Below are positions 22,599-33,404 of a DNA stretch of 64,000 nt, piece by piece. Position numbers and translations under genes: made by a program. Origin of the DNA: Canna indica. Its lineage: Eukaryota > Streptophyta > Magnoliopsida > Zingiberales > Cannaceae. The first letter of the stretch is position 1; every line of letters starts with the position of its first letter. Under the pieces are notes generated by a model, which saw only the letters and a list, made by a program, of their open reading frames with translations, was not told where the DNA came from and searched no databases. The DNA is taken from positions 37,869,501-37,933,500 of the forward strand of contig CP136897.1 in the NCBI GenBank assembly GCA_034359265.1, in the 5' to 3' direction.

Positions 22599-22965
22599 TT
22601 TTTTTTACTACCTATTTGATTGCACGACGAGATCATTTTTTTTACCAATCTTTCTAACCAAACGTTAAGGACGGACGACGTCGTCGACATAAAATTTGAC
22701 TGTCGATCGCCCGCGCGGGGCCCGCCGCAACCTCTACGGCCGTCTCGATCGACCAACCGACCCGAAAAATTAAAATTTGTAAATAAATAAGAAAAATAAC
22801 ATTTCAATTATTATTTTTCGTTTAAAACGGGCGTAACTCCGTGCATTATTGTCCGATTTCAGCTTTTCACGTGGCGCTAAAAGGCGCGCGAAGAGACGAA
22901 GAAAATGACCCCGAGCTATCCCTCGGACGCTCACCCTTATTAGCCGACGATCAGAAGTGCATAAC

Positions 22966-23082
22966 GGTTGCGATTATACCAGCACTAACGCATCAGATCC
23001 CATCAGAACTCCGAAGTTAAGTGTGCTTGGGCGTGAGTAGTACTAGGATGGGTGACCCCCTGGGAAGTCCTCATGTTGCACC
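22966..23082 (+). rRNA. 5S rRNA: 5S rRNA gene, copy 51
   Basis: 117 nt. Changes: G3T, C10T, C28T, G30A, C57T (A box), A69T (IE), G108A. T-run split (T6, G, T3). Confidence 0.93.
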
Positions 23083-23451
23083 TTTTTTGTTTACTACCTA
23101 TTTGATTGCACGACGAGATCATTTTTTTTACCAATCTTTCTAACCAAACGTTAAGGACGAACGACGTCGTCGACATAAAATTTGGCTGTCGATCGCCCGT
23201 GCGGGGCCCGCCGCAACCTCTACGGCCGGCTCGATCGACCAACCGACCCGAAAAATTAAAATTTGTAAATAAATAAGAAAAATAACATTTCAATTTTTAT
23301 TTTTCGTTTAAAATGGGCGTAACTCCGTGCATTATTGTCCGATTTCAACTTTTCACGTGGCGCTAAAAGGCGCGCGAAGAGACGAAGAAAATGACCCCGA
23401 GCTATCCCTCGGACGCTCACCCTTATTAGCCGACGATCAGAAGTGCATGAC

Positions 23452-23467
23452 GAGTGCGATCATACCA
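23452..23467 (+). pseudogene. 5S rRNA: 5S copy 52, 5' stub (nt 1-16)
   Basis: GAGTGCGATCATACCA then spacer AAAACGGGCG. The spacer 3' part is then repeated up to the full gene 158 bp on, so that gene has two upstream regions in tandem. Confidence 0.9.
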
Positions 23468-23609
23468 AAAACGGGCGTAACTCTGTGCATTATTGTCCGA
23501 TTTCAGCTTTTCACGTGGCGCTAAAAGGCGCGCGAAGAGACGAAGAAAATGACCCCGAGCTATCCCTCGGACGCTCACCCTTATTAGCCGACGATCAGAA
23601 GTGCATAAC

Positions 23610-23726
23610 GGTTGCGATCATACCAGCACTAACGCATCAGATCCCATCAGAACTCCGAAGTTAAGTGTGCTTGGGCGAGAGTAGTACTAGGATGGGTGAC
23701 CCCCTGGGAAGTCCTCGTGTTGCACC
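23610..23726 (+). rRNA. 5S rRNA: 5S rRNA gene, copy 53, doubled upstream region
   Basis: 117 nt. Changes: G3T, C28T, G30A, C57T (A box). T-run split (T6, G, T3). Preceded by the stub at 23452. Confidence 0.94.
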
Positions 23727-24095
23727 TTTTTTGTTTACTACCTATTTGATTGCACGACGAGATCATTTTTTTTACCAATCTTTCTAACCAAACGTTAAGG
23801 ACGAACGACGTCGTCGACATAAAATTTGGCTGTCGATCGCCCGCACGGGGCCCGCCGCAACCTCTACGGCCGGCTCGATCGACCAACCGACCCGAAAAAT
23901 TAAAATTTGTAAATAAATAAGAAAAATAACATTTCAATTATTATTTTTCGTTTAAAACGGGCGTAACTCCGTGCATTATTGTTCGATTTCAGCTTTTCAC
24001 GTGGCGCTAAAAGGCGCGCGAAGAGACAAAGAAAATGACCCCGAGCTATCCCTCAGACGCTCACCCTTATTTGCCGACGATCAGAAGTGCATGAC

Positions 24096-24110
24096 GGGTG
24101 CGATCATACA
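24096..24110 (+). pseudogene. 5S rRNA: 5S copy 54, 5' stub (about nt 1-15)
   Basis: GGGTGCGATCATACA runs into AAAAACGGGCG. Same structure as 23452 with one base changed at the junction. Confidence 0.9.
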
Positions 24111-24253
24111 AAAAACGGGCGTAACTCCGTGCATTATTGTCCGATTTCCGCTTTTCACGTGGCGCTGAAAGGCGCGCGAAGAGACGAAGAAAATGACCCC
24201 GAGCTGTCCCTCGGACGCTCACCCTTATTAGCCGACGATCAGAACTGCATGAT

Positions 24254-24369
24254 GGGTGTGATCATACCAGAACTAATGCACTGGATCCCATCAGAACTCC
24301 GAAGTTAAGCGTGCTTGGGCGAGAGTAGTACTAGGATGGGTGACCCCCTGGAAGTCCTCGTGTCGTACC
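24254..24369 (+). rRNA. 5S rRNA: 5S rRNA gene, copy 55, doubled upstream region, 1-nt deletion
   Basis: 116 nt: one G lost at nt 97-99. Also C6T, C18A, C24T, C29T, T112C, C114T. T at -1. The doubled upstream region drives a visibly decayed gene. Confidence 0.92.
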
Positions 24370-24738
24370 TTTTTTTTTTACTACCTATTTGATTTCACGA
24401 CGAGTTCATTTTTTTTACCAATCTTTCTAACGAAACATTAAGGACGGACGACGTCGTCGCCGTAAATCTTGGCTGTCGATCGCCCGCGCGGGGCCCGCCG
24501 CAACCTCTACGGCCGGCTCGATCGACCAACTAACCCGAAAAATTAAAATTTGTAAATAAATAAGAAAAATAACATTTCAGTTATTAGTTTTCGTTTAAAA
24601 CGGGCGTAACTCCGTGCATTATTGTCCGATTTCAGCTTTTCACGTGGCGCTGAAAGGCGCGCGAAGAGACGAAGAAAATGACCCCGAGCTGTCCCTCGGA
24701 CGCTCACCCATATTAGCCGACGATCAGAAGTGCATGAC

Positions 24739-24855
24739 GGGTGCGATCATACCAGCACTAACGCACCGGATCCCATAAGAACTTCGAAGTTAAGCGTTCT
24801 AGGGCGAGAGTAGTACTAGGATGGGTGACCCCTAGGGAAGTCCTCGTGTTGCACC
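24739..24855 (+). rRNA. 5S rRNA: 5S rRNA gene, copy 56
   Basis: 117 nt. Changes: C39A, C46T, G60T and T63A (A box), C95T, T96A. An extra C precedes the T-run. Confidence 0.93.
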
Positions 24856-25223
24856 CTTTTTTTTACTACCTATTTGATTGCACAACGAGATCATTTTTTT
24901 TACCAATCTTTCTAACGAAACGTTAAGGACGGACGACGTCGTCGCCATAAAATTTGGCTGTCGATCGCCCGCGCGGGGCCCGCCGCAACCTCTACGGCCG
25001 GCTCGATCGACCAACCGACGCGAAAAATTAAAATTTGTAAATAAATAAGAAAAATAACATTTCAATTATTATTTTTCATTTAAAACGGTCGTAACTCCGT
25101 GCAATATTGTCTGATTTCAATTTTTCACGTGGCGCTGAAAGGCGCGCGAAGAGACGAAGAAAATGACCCCGAGCTGTCCCTCGGTCGCTCACCCTTATTA
25201 GCCGACGATCAGAAGTGCATGAC

Positions 25224-25339
25224 GGGTGGAATCATAACAGCAGTAACACACCGGATCCCATTAGAACTCCGAAGTTAAGCGTGCTTGGGCGAGAGTACTA
25301 CTAGGATGGGTGACCCCAGGGAAGTACTCTTGTTGCACT
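25224..25339 (+). rRNA. 5S rRNA: 5S rRNA gene, copy 57, heavily diverged
   Basis: 116 nt. Changes: C6G, G7A, C14A, C20G, G25A, C39T, G75C, one base lost with a change in the C box (GACCCCAGGG), C104A, G108T, C117T. Likely non-functional. Confidence 0.9.
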
Positions 25340-25707
25340 TGTTTTTTTACTACCTATTTGATTGCACGACGAGATCATTTTTTTTACCAATCTTTCTAAC
25401 CAAACATTAAGGACGGACGACGTCGTCGCCATAAAATTTGGCTGTCGATCGCCCGCGCGGGGCCCGCCGCAACCTCTACGGCCGGCTCGATCGACCAACC
25501 GACGCGAAAAATTAAAATTTGTAAATAAATAAGAAAAATAACATTTCAATTATTATTTTTCATTTAAAACGGTCGTAACTCCGTGCAATATTGTCTGATT
25601 TCAATTTTTCACGTGGCGTTGAAAGGCGCGCAAAGAGACGAAGAAAATGACCCCGAGCTGTCCCTCGGACGCAAAACCTTATTATCCGACGATCAGAAGT
25701 GCATGAC

Positions 25708-25824
25708 GGGTTCGATCATACCAGCACTAACGCACCGGATCCCTTCAGAACTCCGAAGTTAAGCGTGCTTGGGAGAGAGTAGTACTAGGATGGGTGACTG
25801 CCTGGAAAGTCCTCGTGTTGCACC
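25708..25824 (+). rRNA. 5S rRNA: 5S rRNA gene, copy 58
   Basis: 117 nt. Changes: G5T, A37T, C67A (IE), C92T and C93G (C box), G99A. Confidence 0.92.
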
Positions 25825-25914
25825 TTTTTTTTTAATACGTATTTGATTGCACGACGACATCATTTTTTTTACCAATCTTTATAACCAAACATTAAGGACG
25901 GATGACGTCGTCGC

Positions 25915-25965
25915 CATACTAGCACTAACGCACCAGATCCCATCAGAACTCAGAAGTTTAGCGTG
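25915..25965 (+). pseudogene. 5S rRNA: 5S copy 59, internal fragment (nt 10-60)
   Basis: Starts at spacer CGCCAT joined to gene CATAC, and ends where gene AGCGTG meets spacer CACGTGGCGC through shared CGTG. Changes: C15T, G30A, C47A, A54T. Two separate joins in 51 nt. Confidence 0.92.
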
Positions 25966-26057
25966 GCGCTGAAAGGCGCGCAAAGAGACGAAGAAAATGC
26001 CCCCGAACTCTCCCTCGGACGCTCTCCCTTATTATCCGACGATCAGAAGTGCATATC

Positions 26058-26174
26058 GGGTATGATAATACCAGCACTAACGCACTGGATCCCATCAGAA
26101 CTCCGAAGTTAAGGGTGCTTGGGCGAGAGTAGTACTTGGATGGGTGACCCCTTGGGAAGTCCTCGCGTTGCACC
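26058..26174 (+). rRNA. 5S rRNA: 5S rRNA gene, copy 60
   Basis: 117 nt. Changes: G5A, C6T, C10A, C29T, C57G (A box), A80T, C95T, T109C. Only 93 bp of spacer separate it from the fragment at 25915. Confidence 0.92.
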
Positions 26175-26375
26175 TTTTTTTTACTACCTATTTAATTGCA
26201 CGACGAGATCATTTTTTTTACCAATCTTTCTAACCAAACGTTAAGGACGGACGACGTCGTCGTCATAAATCTTGGCTGTCGATCGCTTGCGCTAGGCCCG
26301 CCGCAACCTCTACGGCCGGCTCGATCGACCAACCGACCCAAAAAATTAAAATTTGTAAAAAAATAAGAAAAATAA

Positions 26376-26483
26376 TATACCAGCACTAACGCACCGGATC
26401 CCATCAGAACTTTGAAGTTAAGCGTGCTTGGGCGAGAGTAGTACTAGGATGGGTGACCCCCTGGGAAGACCTCGTGTTGTACC
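26376..26483 (+). pseudogene. 5S rRNA: 5S copy 61, 5'-truncated short unit
   Basis: Nt 10-117 with the junction CAT changed to TAT. Changes: C46T, C47T, T103A, C114T. Confidence 0.92.
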
Positions 26484-26852
26484 TTTTTTTTTTTACTACC
26501 TATTTGATTGCACAACGAGATCATTTTTTTACCAATCTTTCTAACGAAACGTTAAGGACGGACGACGTCGTCGCCATAAATCTTGGCTGTCGATCGCCCG
26601 CGCGGGGCCCGCCGCAACCTCTACGGCCGGCTCGATCGACCAACTAACCCGAAAGATTAAAATTTGTAAATAAATAAGAAAAATAACATTTCAGTTATAA
26701 TTTTTCGTTTAAAACGGGCGTAACTCCGTGCAATATTGTCCGATTTCAGCTTTTCACGTGGCGCTGAAAGGCGCGGGAAGAGACGAAGAAAATTACCCCG
26801 AGCTGTCCCTCGGTCGCTCACCCTTATTAGCCGACGATCAGAAATGCATGAT

Positions 26853-26969
26853 GGGTGCGATCATACCAGCACTAACGCACCGGATTCCATCAGAACTCCG
26901 AAATTAAGCGTGCTTGGGCGAGAGTAGTACTAGGATGGGTGACCCCCTGGGAAGACCTCGTGTTGTACC
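26853..26969 (+). rRNA. 5S rRNA: 5S rRNA gene, copy 62
   Basis: 117 nt. Changes: C34T, G51A (A box), T103A, C114T. T at -1. Its 3' end and spacer match those of the short unit at 26376. Confidence 0.94.
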
Positions 26970-27334
26970 TTTTTTTTTTTACTACCTATTTGATTGCACA
27001 ACGAGATCATTTTTTTACCAATCTTTCTAACGAAACGTTAAGGACGGACGATGTCGTCGCCATAAAATTTGGTTGTCGATCGCCCGCGCGGGGCCCGCCG
27101 CAACCTCTACGGCCGGCTCGATCGACCAACTAACCCGAACAATTAAAATTTGTAAATAAATAAGAAAAATAACATTTTAGTTATTATTTTTCGTTTAAAA
27201 CGGGCGTAACTCCGTGCATTATTGTCTGATTTCAGCTTTTCACGTAGCGCTAAAAGGCGCGCGAAGAGACGAAGAAAATGACCCCGAGCTATCCCTCGGA
27301 CGCTCACCCTTATTAGCCGAAGATCAGAAGCGCA

Positions 27335-27348
27335 CCTCGTGTTGCACC
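27335..27348 (+). pseudogene. 5S rRNA: 5S copy 63, 3' fragment (nt 104-117)
   Basis: Only CCTCGTGTTGCACC remains, fused to the spacer end (AGAAGCGCA) at shared CC. Nt 1-103 are gone, while the T-run terminator is kept. Confidence 0.9.
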
Positions 27349-27437
27349 TTTTTTTTTACTAAGTATTTGATTGCACGACGAGATCATTTTTTTATCAATC
27401 TTTCTAACCAAACATTAAGGACGGATGACGTCGTCGC

Positions 27438-27545
27438 CATACTAGCACTAACGCACCGGATCCCATCAAAACTCCGAAGTTAAGCATGCTTGGGCGAGAG
27501 TAGTACTAGGATGGGTGACCCCCTGGGAAGTCCTCGTGTTGCACC
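27438..27545 (+). pseudogene. 5S rRNA: 5S copy 64, 5'-truncated, second junction type
   Basis: Nt 10-117 after spacer GTCGTCGC, joined at CAT as in 25915 but with the 3' part of the gene kept. Changes: C15T, G41A, G58A (A box). Confidence 0.92.
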
Positions 27546-27914
27546 TTTTTTTTTACTACCTATTTGATTTCACGACGAGTTCATTTTTTTTACCAATCTT
27601 TCTAACGAAACGTTATGGACGGACGACTTCGTCGCCATAAATCTTGGCTGTCGATCGCCCGCGCGTGGGCCCGCCGCAACCTCTACGGCCGGCTCGATCG
27701 ACCAACTAACCCGAAAAACTAAAATTTGTAAATAAATAAGAAAAATAACATTTCAGTTATTATTTTTCGTTTAAAACGGGCGTAACTCCGTGCATTATTG
27801 TCCGATTTCAGCTTTTCACGTGGCGCTGAAAGGCGCGGGAAGAAACGAAGAAAATGACCCCGAGCTATCCCTCGGACGCTCACCCTTATTAGCCGACGAT
27901 CAGAAGTGCATAAC

Positions 27915-28031
27915 GGTTGCGATCATACCAGCACTAACGCATCAGATCCCATCAGAACTCCGAAGTTAAGTGTGCTTGGGCGAGAGTAGTACTAGGATGG
28001 GTGACCCCCTGGGAAGTCCTCGTGTTGCACC
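27915..28031 (+). rRNA. 5S rRNA: 5S rRNA gene, copy 65
   Basis: 117 nt. Changes: G3T, C28T, G30A, C57T (A box). T-run split (T6, G, T3). Confidence 0.94.
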
Positions 28032-28400
28032 TTTTTTGTTTACTACCTATTTGATTGCACGACGAGATCATTTTTTTTACCAATCTTTCTAACCAAACGT
28101 TAAGGACGAACGACGTCGTCGACATAAAATTTGGCTGTCGATCGCCCGCGCGGGGCCCGCCGCAACCTCTACGGCCGGCTCGATCGACCAACCGACCCGA
28201 AAAATTAAAATTTGTAAATAAATAAGAAAAATAACATTTCAATTATTATTTTTCGTTTAAAACGGGCGTAACTCCGTGCATTATTGTTCGATTTCAGCTT
28301 TTCACGTGGCGCTAAAAGGCGCGCGAAGAGACAAAGAAAATGACCCCGAGCTATCCCTCAAACGCTCACCCTTATTTGCCGACGATCAGAAGTGCATGAC

Positions 28401-28416
28401 GGGTGCGATCGTACCA
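28401..28416 (+). pseudogene. 5S rRNA: 5S copy 66, 5' stub (nt 1-16)
   Basis: Same junction as 23452 (ACCA then AAAACGGGCG), with A11G. A full gene follows 158 bp on. Confidence 0.9.
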
Positions 28417-28558
28417 AAAACGGGCGTAACTCCGTGCATTATTGTCCGATTTCAGCTTTTCACGTGGCGCTAAAAGGCGCGCGAAGAGACGAAGAAAATG
28501 ACCCCGAGCTATCCCTCGGACGCTCACCCTTATTAGCCGACGATCAGAAGTGCATGAC

Positions 28559-28675
28559 GGGTGCGATCATACCAGCACTAATGCATTGGATCACATCAGA
28601 ACTCCGAAGTTAAGCGTGCTTGGGCGAGAGTAGTACTAGGATCGGTGACCCCCTGGGAAGTCCTCGTGTTGCACT
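28559..28675 (+). rRNA. 5S rRNA: 5S rRNA gene, copy 67, doubled upstream region
   Basis: 117 nt. Changes: C24T, C28T, C29T, C35A, G85C (C box), C117T. C117T is followed by TGTTTTTTT. Confidence 0.93.
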
Positions 28676-29043
28676 TGTTTTTTTACTACCTATTTGATTG
28701 CACGCCGAGATCATTTTTTTTACCAATCTTTCTAACCAAACGTTAAGGACGGACGATGTCGTCGCCATAAATCTTTGCTGTCGATCGCCCGCGCGGGGCC
28801 CGCCGCAACCTCTACGGCCGGCTCGATCGACCAACCGACCCCAAAAATTAAAATTTGTAAATAAATAATAAAAGTAACATTTCAATTATTATTTTTCGTT
28901 TAAAATGTGCGTAACTCGGTGCATTATTGTCCGATTTCAGCTTTTCACGTGGCGCTGAAAGGCGCGCGAAGAGACGAAGAAAATGACCCCGAGCTGTCCC
29001 TCGGACGCTCACCCTTATTAGCCGACGATCAGAAGTGCATGAC

Positions 29044-29160
29044 GGGTGCGATTATACCACCACTAACGCACCGGATCCCATCAGAACTCCGAAGTTAAGC
29101 GTGTTTGGGCGAGAGTAGTACTAGGATGCGTGACCCCCTAGGAAGTTCTCGTGTTGCATC
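29044..29160 (+). rRNA. 5S rRNA: 5S rRNA gene, copy 68
   Basis: 117 nt. Changes: C10T, G17C, C61T (A box), G86C and G97A (C box), C104T, C116T. T-run split (TTTGTTTTTT). Confidence 0.93.
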
Positions 29161-29529
29161 TTTGTTTTTTACTACCTATTTGATTGCACGATGAGATCAT
29201 TTTTTTTACTGATCTTTCTAACCAAACGTTAAGGACGGACGACGTCGTCGCCATAAATCTTGGCTGTCGATCGCCTGCGCGGGGCCCGCCGCAACCTCTA
29301 CTGCCGGCTCGATCGACCAACCGACCCGAAAAATTAAAATTTGTAAATAAATAAGAAAAATAACATTCTAATTATTATTTTTCATTTAAAACGGGCGTAA
29401 CTCCGTGCATTATTGTCCGATTTCAGCTTTTTACGTGGCGTTGAAAGGCACGCGAAGAGACGAAGAAAATGACCCCGAGTTGTCCCTCGAACGCTCACCC
29501 TTATTAGCCGACGATCAGAAGTGCATGAC

Positions 29530-29646
29530 GGGTGCGATCATACTAGCACTAACGCACCGGATCCCATCAGAACTCCGAAGTTAAGCAGGCTTGCGCGAGA
29601 GTGGTAGTAGGATGGGTGACCCCTTGGGAAGTCCGCGTGTTGCACT
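29530..29646 (+). rRNA. 5S rRNA: 5S rRNA gene, copy 69 (C15T/G65C/A74G type)
   Basis: 117 nt. Changes: C15T, G58A and T59G (A box), G65C, A74G, C78G, C95T, T106G, C117T. The adjacent copy at 30015 has the same nine changes. Confidence 0.93.
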
Positions 29647-30014
29647 TGTTTTTTTACTACCTATTTGATTGCACGACGAGATTATTTTTTTTACCAATCT
29701 TTCTAACCAAACGTTAAGGACGGACGACGTCGTCGCCATAAATCTTGGCTGTCGATGGCCCGCGCGGGGCCCGCCGCAACCTCTACGGCCGGCTCGATCG
29801 ATCAACCGACCCGAAAAATTAAAATTTGTAAATAAATAAGAAAAATAACGTTTCAATTATTATTTTTCGTTTAAAACGGGCGTAACTCCGTGCATTATTG
29901 TCCAATTTCAACTTTTTACGTGGCGTTGAAAGGCACGCGAAGAGACGAAGAAAATGACCCCGAGTTGTCCCTCGGACGCTCACCCTTATTAGCCGACGAT
30001 CAGAAGTGCATGAC

Positions 30015-30131
30015 GGGTGCGATCATACTAGCACTAACGCACCGGATCCCATCAGAACTCCGAAGTTAAGCAGGCTTGCGCGAGAGTGGTAGTAGGATGG
30101 GTGACCCCTTGGGAAGTCCGCGTGTTGCACT
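30015..30131 (+). rRNA. 5S rRNA: 5S rRNA gene, copy 70 (C15T/G65C/A74G type)
   Basis: 117 nt, the same nine changes as 29530: a fresh single-unit duplication or conversion. Confidence 0.93.
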
Positions 30132-30499
30132 TGTTTTTTTACTACCTATTTGATTGCACGACGAGATCATTTTTTTTACCAATCTTTCTAACCAAACGTT
30201 AAGGACGGACGACGTCGTCGCCATAAATCTTGGCTATCGATCGCCTGCGCGGGGCCCGCCGCAACCTCTACTGCCGGCTCGATCGACCAACCGACCCGAA
30301 AAATTAAAATTTGTAAATAAATAAGAAAAATAACATTCTAATTATTATTTTTCATTTAAAACGGGCGTAACTCCGTGCATTATTGTCCGATTTCAACTTT
30401 TCACGTGGCGGTGAAAGGCACGCGAAGAGACGAAGAAAATGACCCCGAGTTGTCCCTCGGACGCTCACCCTTATTAGCCGACGATCAGAAGTGCATGAC

Positions 30500-30616
30500 G
30501 GGTGCGATCATACTAGCACTAACGCACCGGATCCCATCAGAACTCCGAAGTTAAGCGTGCTTGCGCGAGAGTGGTACTATGATGGGTGACCCCTTGGGAA
30601 GACCTCGTGTTGCACT
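30500..30616 (+). rRNA. 5S rRNA: 5S rRNA gene, copy 71 (C15T/G65C/A74G type)
   Basis: 117 nt. Changes: C15T, G65C, A74G, G81T (C box), C95T, T103A, C117T. Confidence 0.93.
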
Positions 30617-30984
30617 TGTTTTTTTACTACCTATTTGATTGCACGACGAGATTATTTTTTTTACCAATCTTTCTAACCAAATGTTAAGGACGGACGACGT
30701 CGTCGCCATAAAATTTGGCTGTCGATCGCTCACGCGGGGCCCGCCGCAACCTCTACGGACAGCTCGATCGACCAACCGACCCGAAAAATTAAAATTTGTA
30801 AATAAATAAGAAAAAAAACATTTCAATTATTATTTTTTGTTGAAAACGGGCGTAACTCCGTGCATTATTGTCCGATATCAGCTTTTCACGTGGCGTTGAA
30901 AGGCACGCGAAGAGACGGAGAAAATGACCCCGAGTTATCCCTCGGACGCTCACCCTTATTAGCCGACGATCAGAAGTGCATGAC

Positions 30985-31101
30985 GGGTGCGATCATACTA
31001 GCACTAACGCACCGGATCCCATCAGAACTCCGAAGTTAAGCATGCTTGCGCTAGAGTGGTAGTAGGATGGGTGACCCCTTGGGAAGTCCTCGTGTTGCAT
31101 C
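30985..31101 (+). rRNA. 5S rRNA: 5S rRNA gene, copy 72 (C15T/G65C/A74G type)
   Basis: 117 nt. Changes: C15T, G58A (A box), G65C, G68T (IE), A74G, C78G, C95T, C116T. Confidence 0.93.
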
Positions 31102-31469
31102 TTTTTTTTTACTACCTATTTGATTGCACGACGAGATCATTTTTTTTACCAATCTTTCTAACCAAATGTTAAGGACGGACGACGTCGTCGCCATAAAATT
31201 TGGCTGTCGATCGCTCACGCGGGGCCCGCCGCAACCTCTACGGCAAGCTCGATCGACCAACCGACCCGAAAAATTAAAATTTGTAAATAAATAAGAAAAA
31301 TAACATTTCAATTATTATTTTTTGTTGAAAACGGGCGTAACTCCGTGCATTATTGTCCGATATCAGCTTTTCACGTGGCGCTGAAAGGTGCGCAAAGAGA
31401 CGAAGAAAATGACCCCGAGTTGTCCCTCGGACGCTCACCCTTATTAGCCGACGATCAGAAATGCATATC

Positions 31470-31586
31470 GGGTGTGATCATACCAGCACTAACGCACCGG
31501 ATCCCATCAGAACTCCGAAGTTAAGCATGCTTGGGTGAGAGTAGTACTAGGATGGGTGACCCCTTGGGAAGTCCTCGTGTTGCACT
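31470..31586 (+). rRNA. 5S rRNA: 5S rRNA gene, copy 73
   Basis: 117 nt. Changes: C6T, G58A (A box), C67T (IE), C95T, C117T. Close to 34376. Confidence 0.94.
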
Positions 31587-31953
31587 TGTTTTTTTACTAC
31601 CTATTTGATTGCACGACGAGATCATTTTTTTTACCAATCTTTCTAACCAAATGTTAAGGACGGACGACTTCGTCGCCATAAACCTTGGCTGTCGATCCCC
31701 CGCACGGGGCCCGCCGCAACCTCTACGGCCGGCTCGATCGACCAACAGACCCGAAAAATTAAAATTTGTAAATAAATAATAAAAAAACATTTCAATTATT
31801 ATTTTTCATTTAAAACGGGCGTAACTCCGTGCATTATTGTCCGATTTCAGCTTTTCACGTGGCGCTGAAAGGCATGCGAAGAGACGAAGAAAATGACCCC
31901 GAGTTGTCCCTCGGACGCTCACCCTTATTAGCCGACGATCAGAAGTGCATGAC

Positions 31954-32070
31954 GGGTGCGATCATACTAGCACTAACGCACCGGATCCCATCAGAACTCC
32001 GAAGTTAAGCGTGCTTGCGCGAGAGTGGTACTAGGATGGGTGACCCCTTGGGAAGTCCTCGCGTTGCACC
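31954..32070 (+). rRNA. 5S rRNA: 5S rRNA gene, copy 74 (C15T/G65C/A74G type)
   Basis: 117 nt. Changes: C15T, G65C, A74G, C95T, T109C. Confidence 0.94.
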
Positions 32071-32437
32071 TTTTTTTTTACTACCTATTTGATTGCACGA
32101 CGAGATCATTTTTTTTACCAATCTTTCTAACCAAATGTTAAGGACGGACGACTTCGTCGCCATAAACCTTGGCTGTCGATCCCCCGCACGGGGCCCGCCG
32201 CAACCTCTACGGCCGGCTCGATCGACCAACAGACCCGAAAAATTAAAATTTGTAAATAAATAATAAAAAAACATTTCAATTATTATTTTTCATTTAAAAC
32301 GGGCGTAACTCCGTGCATTATTGTCCGATTTCATCTTTTCACGTGGCGCTGAAAGGCATGCGAAGAGACGAAGAAAATGACCCCGAGTTGTCCCTCGGAC
32401 GCTCACCCTTATTAGCCGACGATCAGAAGTGCATGAC

Positions 32438-32554
32438 GAGTGCGATCATACAAGCACTAACGCACCGGATCCCATCAGAACTCCGTAGTTAAGCGTGCTT
32501 GCGCGAGAGTGGTACTAGGATGGGTGACCCCTTGGGAAGTCCTCGTGTTGCACC
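32438..32554 (+). rRNA. 5S rRNA: 5S rRNA gene, copy 75 (G65C/A74G type)
   Basis: 117 nt. Changes: G2A, C15A, A49T, G65C, A74G, C95T. T-run begins TCTTTTTTT. Confidence 0.93.
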
Positions 32555-32922
32555 TCTTTTTTTACTACCTATTTGATTGCACGACGAGATCATTTTTTTT
32601 ACCAATCTTTCTAACCAAACGTTAAGGAAGGACGACGTCGTCGCCATAAATCTTGGCTGTCGAGCACCCGCGCGGGTCCCGCCGCAACCTCTACGGCTGG
32701 CTCGATAGACCTACCGACCTAAAAAATTAAAATTTGTAAATAAATAAGAAAAATAACATTTCAATTATTATTTTTCGTTTAAAACAGGCGTAACTCTGTG
32801 CATTATTGTCCGATTTCAGCTTTTCACGTGGCGCTGAAAGGCACGTGAAGAGACGAAGAAAATGACCCCGAGTTGTCCCTCGGATGCTCACCCTTATTAG
32901 CCGACGATCAGAAGTGCATGAC

Positions 32923-33037
32923 CGGTGCGATCATACTAGCACTAACGCACCGGATCCCATCTGAACTCCGAAGTTAAGCGTGCGTGGGCGAGAGTAGTAC
33001 TAGGATGGTGACCCCTGGGAAGTCCTCGTGCTGAACT
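32923..33037 (+). rRNA. 5S rRNA: 5S rRNA gene, copy 76, two deletions
   Basis: 115 nt: one G lost from ATGGGTG and one C from the C-run, both in the C box. Also G1C, C15T, A40T, T62G (A box), T111C, C114A, C117T. First of the G1C group (35345, 37766, 39218, 43409). Confidence 0.91.
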
Positions 33038-33404
33038 TGTTTTTTTACTACCTATTTGATTGCACGACGAGATCATTTTTTTACCAATCTTTCTAACCAA
33101 ACGTTAAGGACGGACGACGTCGTCGTCATAAATCTTGGCTGTCGAACGCCCGCGCGGGGCCCGCCGCAACCTCTACGGCCGGCTCGATCGACCAACCGAC
33201 CTGAAAAATTAAAATTTGTAAATAAATAAGAAAAATAACATTTCAATTATTATTTTTCGTTTAAAACGGGCGTAACTCCGTGCATTATTGTCCGATTTCA
33301 GCTTTTCACGTGGCGCTGAAAGGCACGCGAAGAGACGAAGAAAATGACCCCGAGTTGTCCCTCGGACGCTCACCCTTATTAGCCGACGATCGAAAGTGCA
33401 TGAC

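Larger units (their letters stand above)
23610..24369 (+). repeat. Higher-order block E, first copy
   Basis: Gene, 5' stub, gene (starts 23610, 24096, 24254). These correspond to 27915, 28401 and 28559 at an offset of exactly 4305 bp. Confidence 0.85.
26058..26483 (+). repeat. Higher-order block D, second copy
   Basis: Partner of 22172-22598, with the same rare gene changes and a short unit right after. The spacer between the two genes has the same AAAAAATAAG tract ahead of the deletion junction. Confidence 0.75.
27915..28675 (+). repeat. Higher-order block E, second copy
   Basis: Partner of 23610-24369. The first genes are identical in their listed changes (G3T, C28T, G30A, C57T). The third genes differ more, so the copies have drifted or been converted since duplication. 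Confidence 0.85.
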
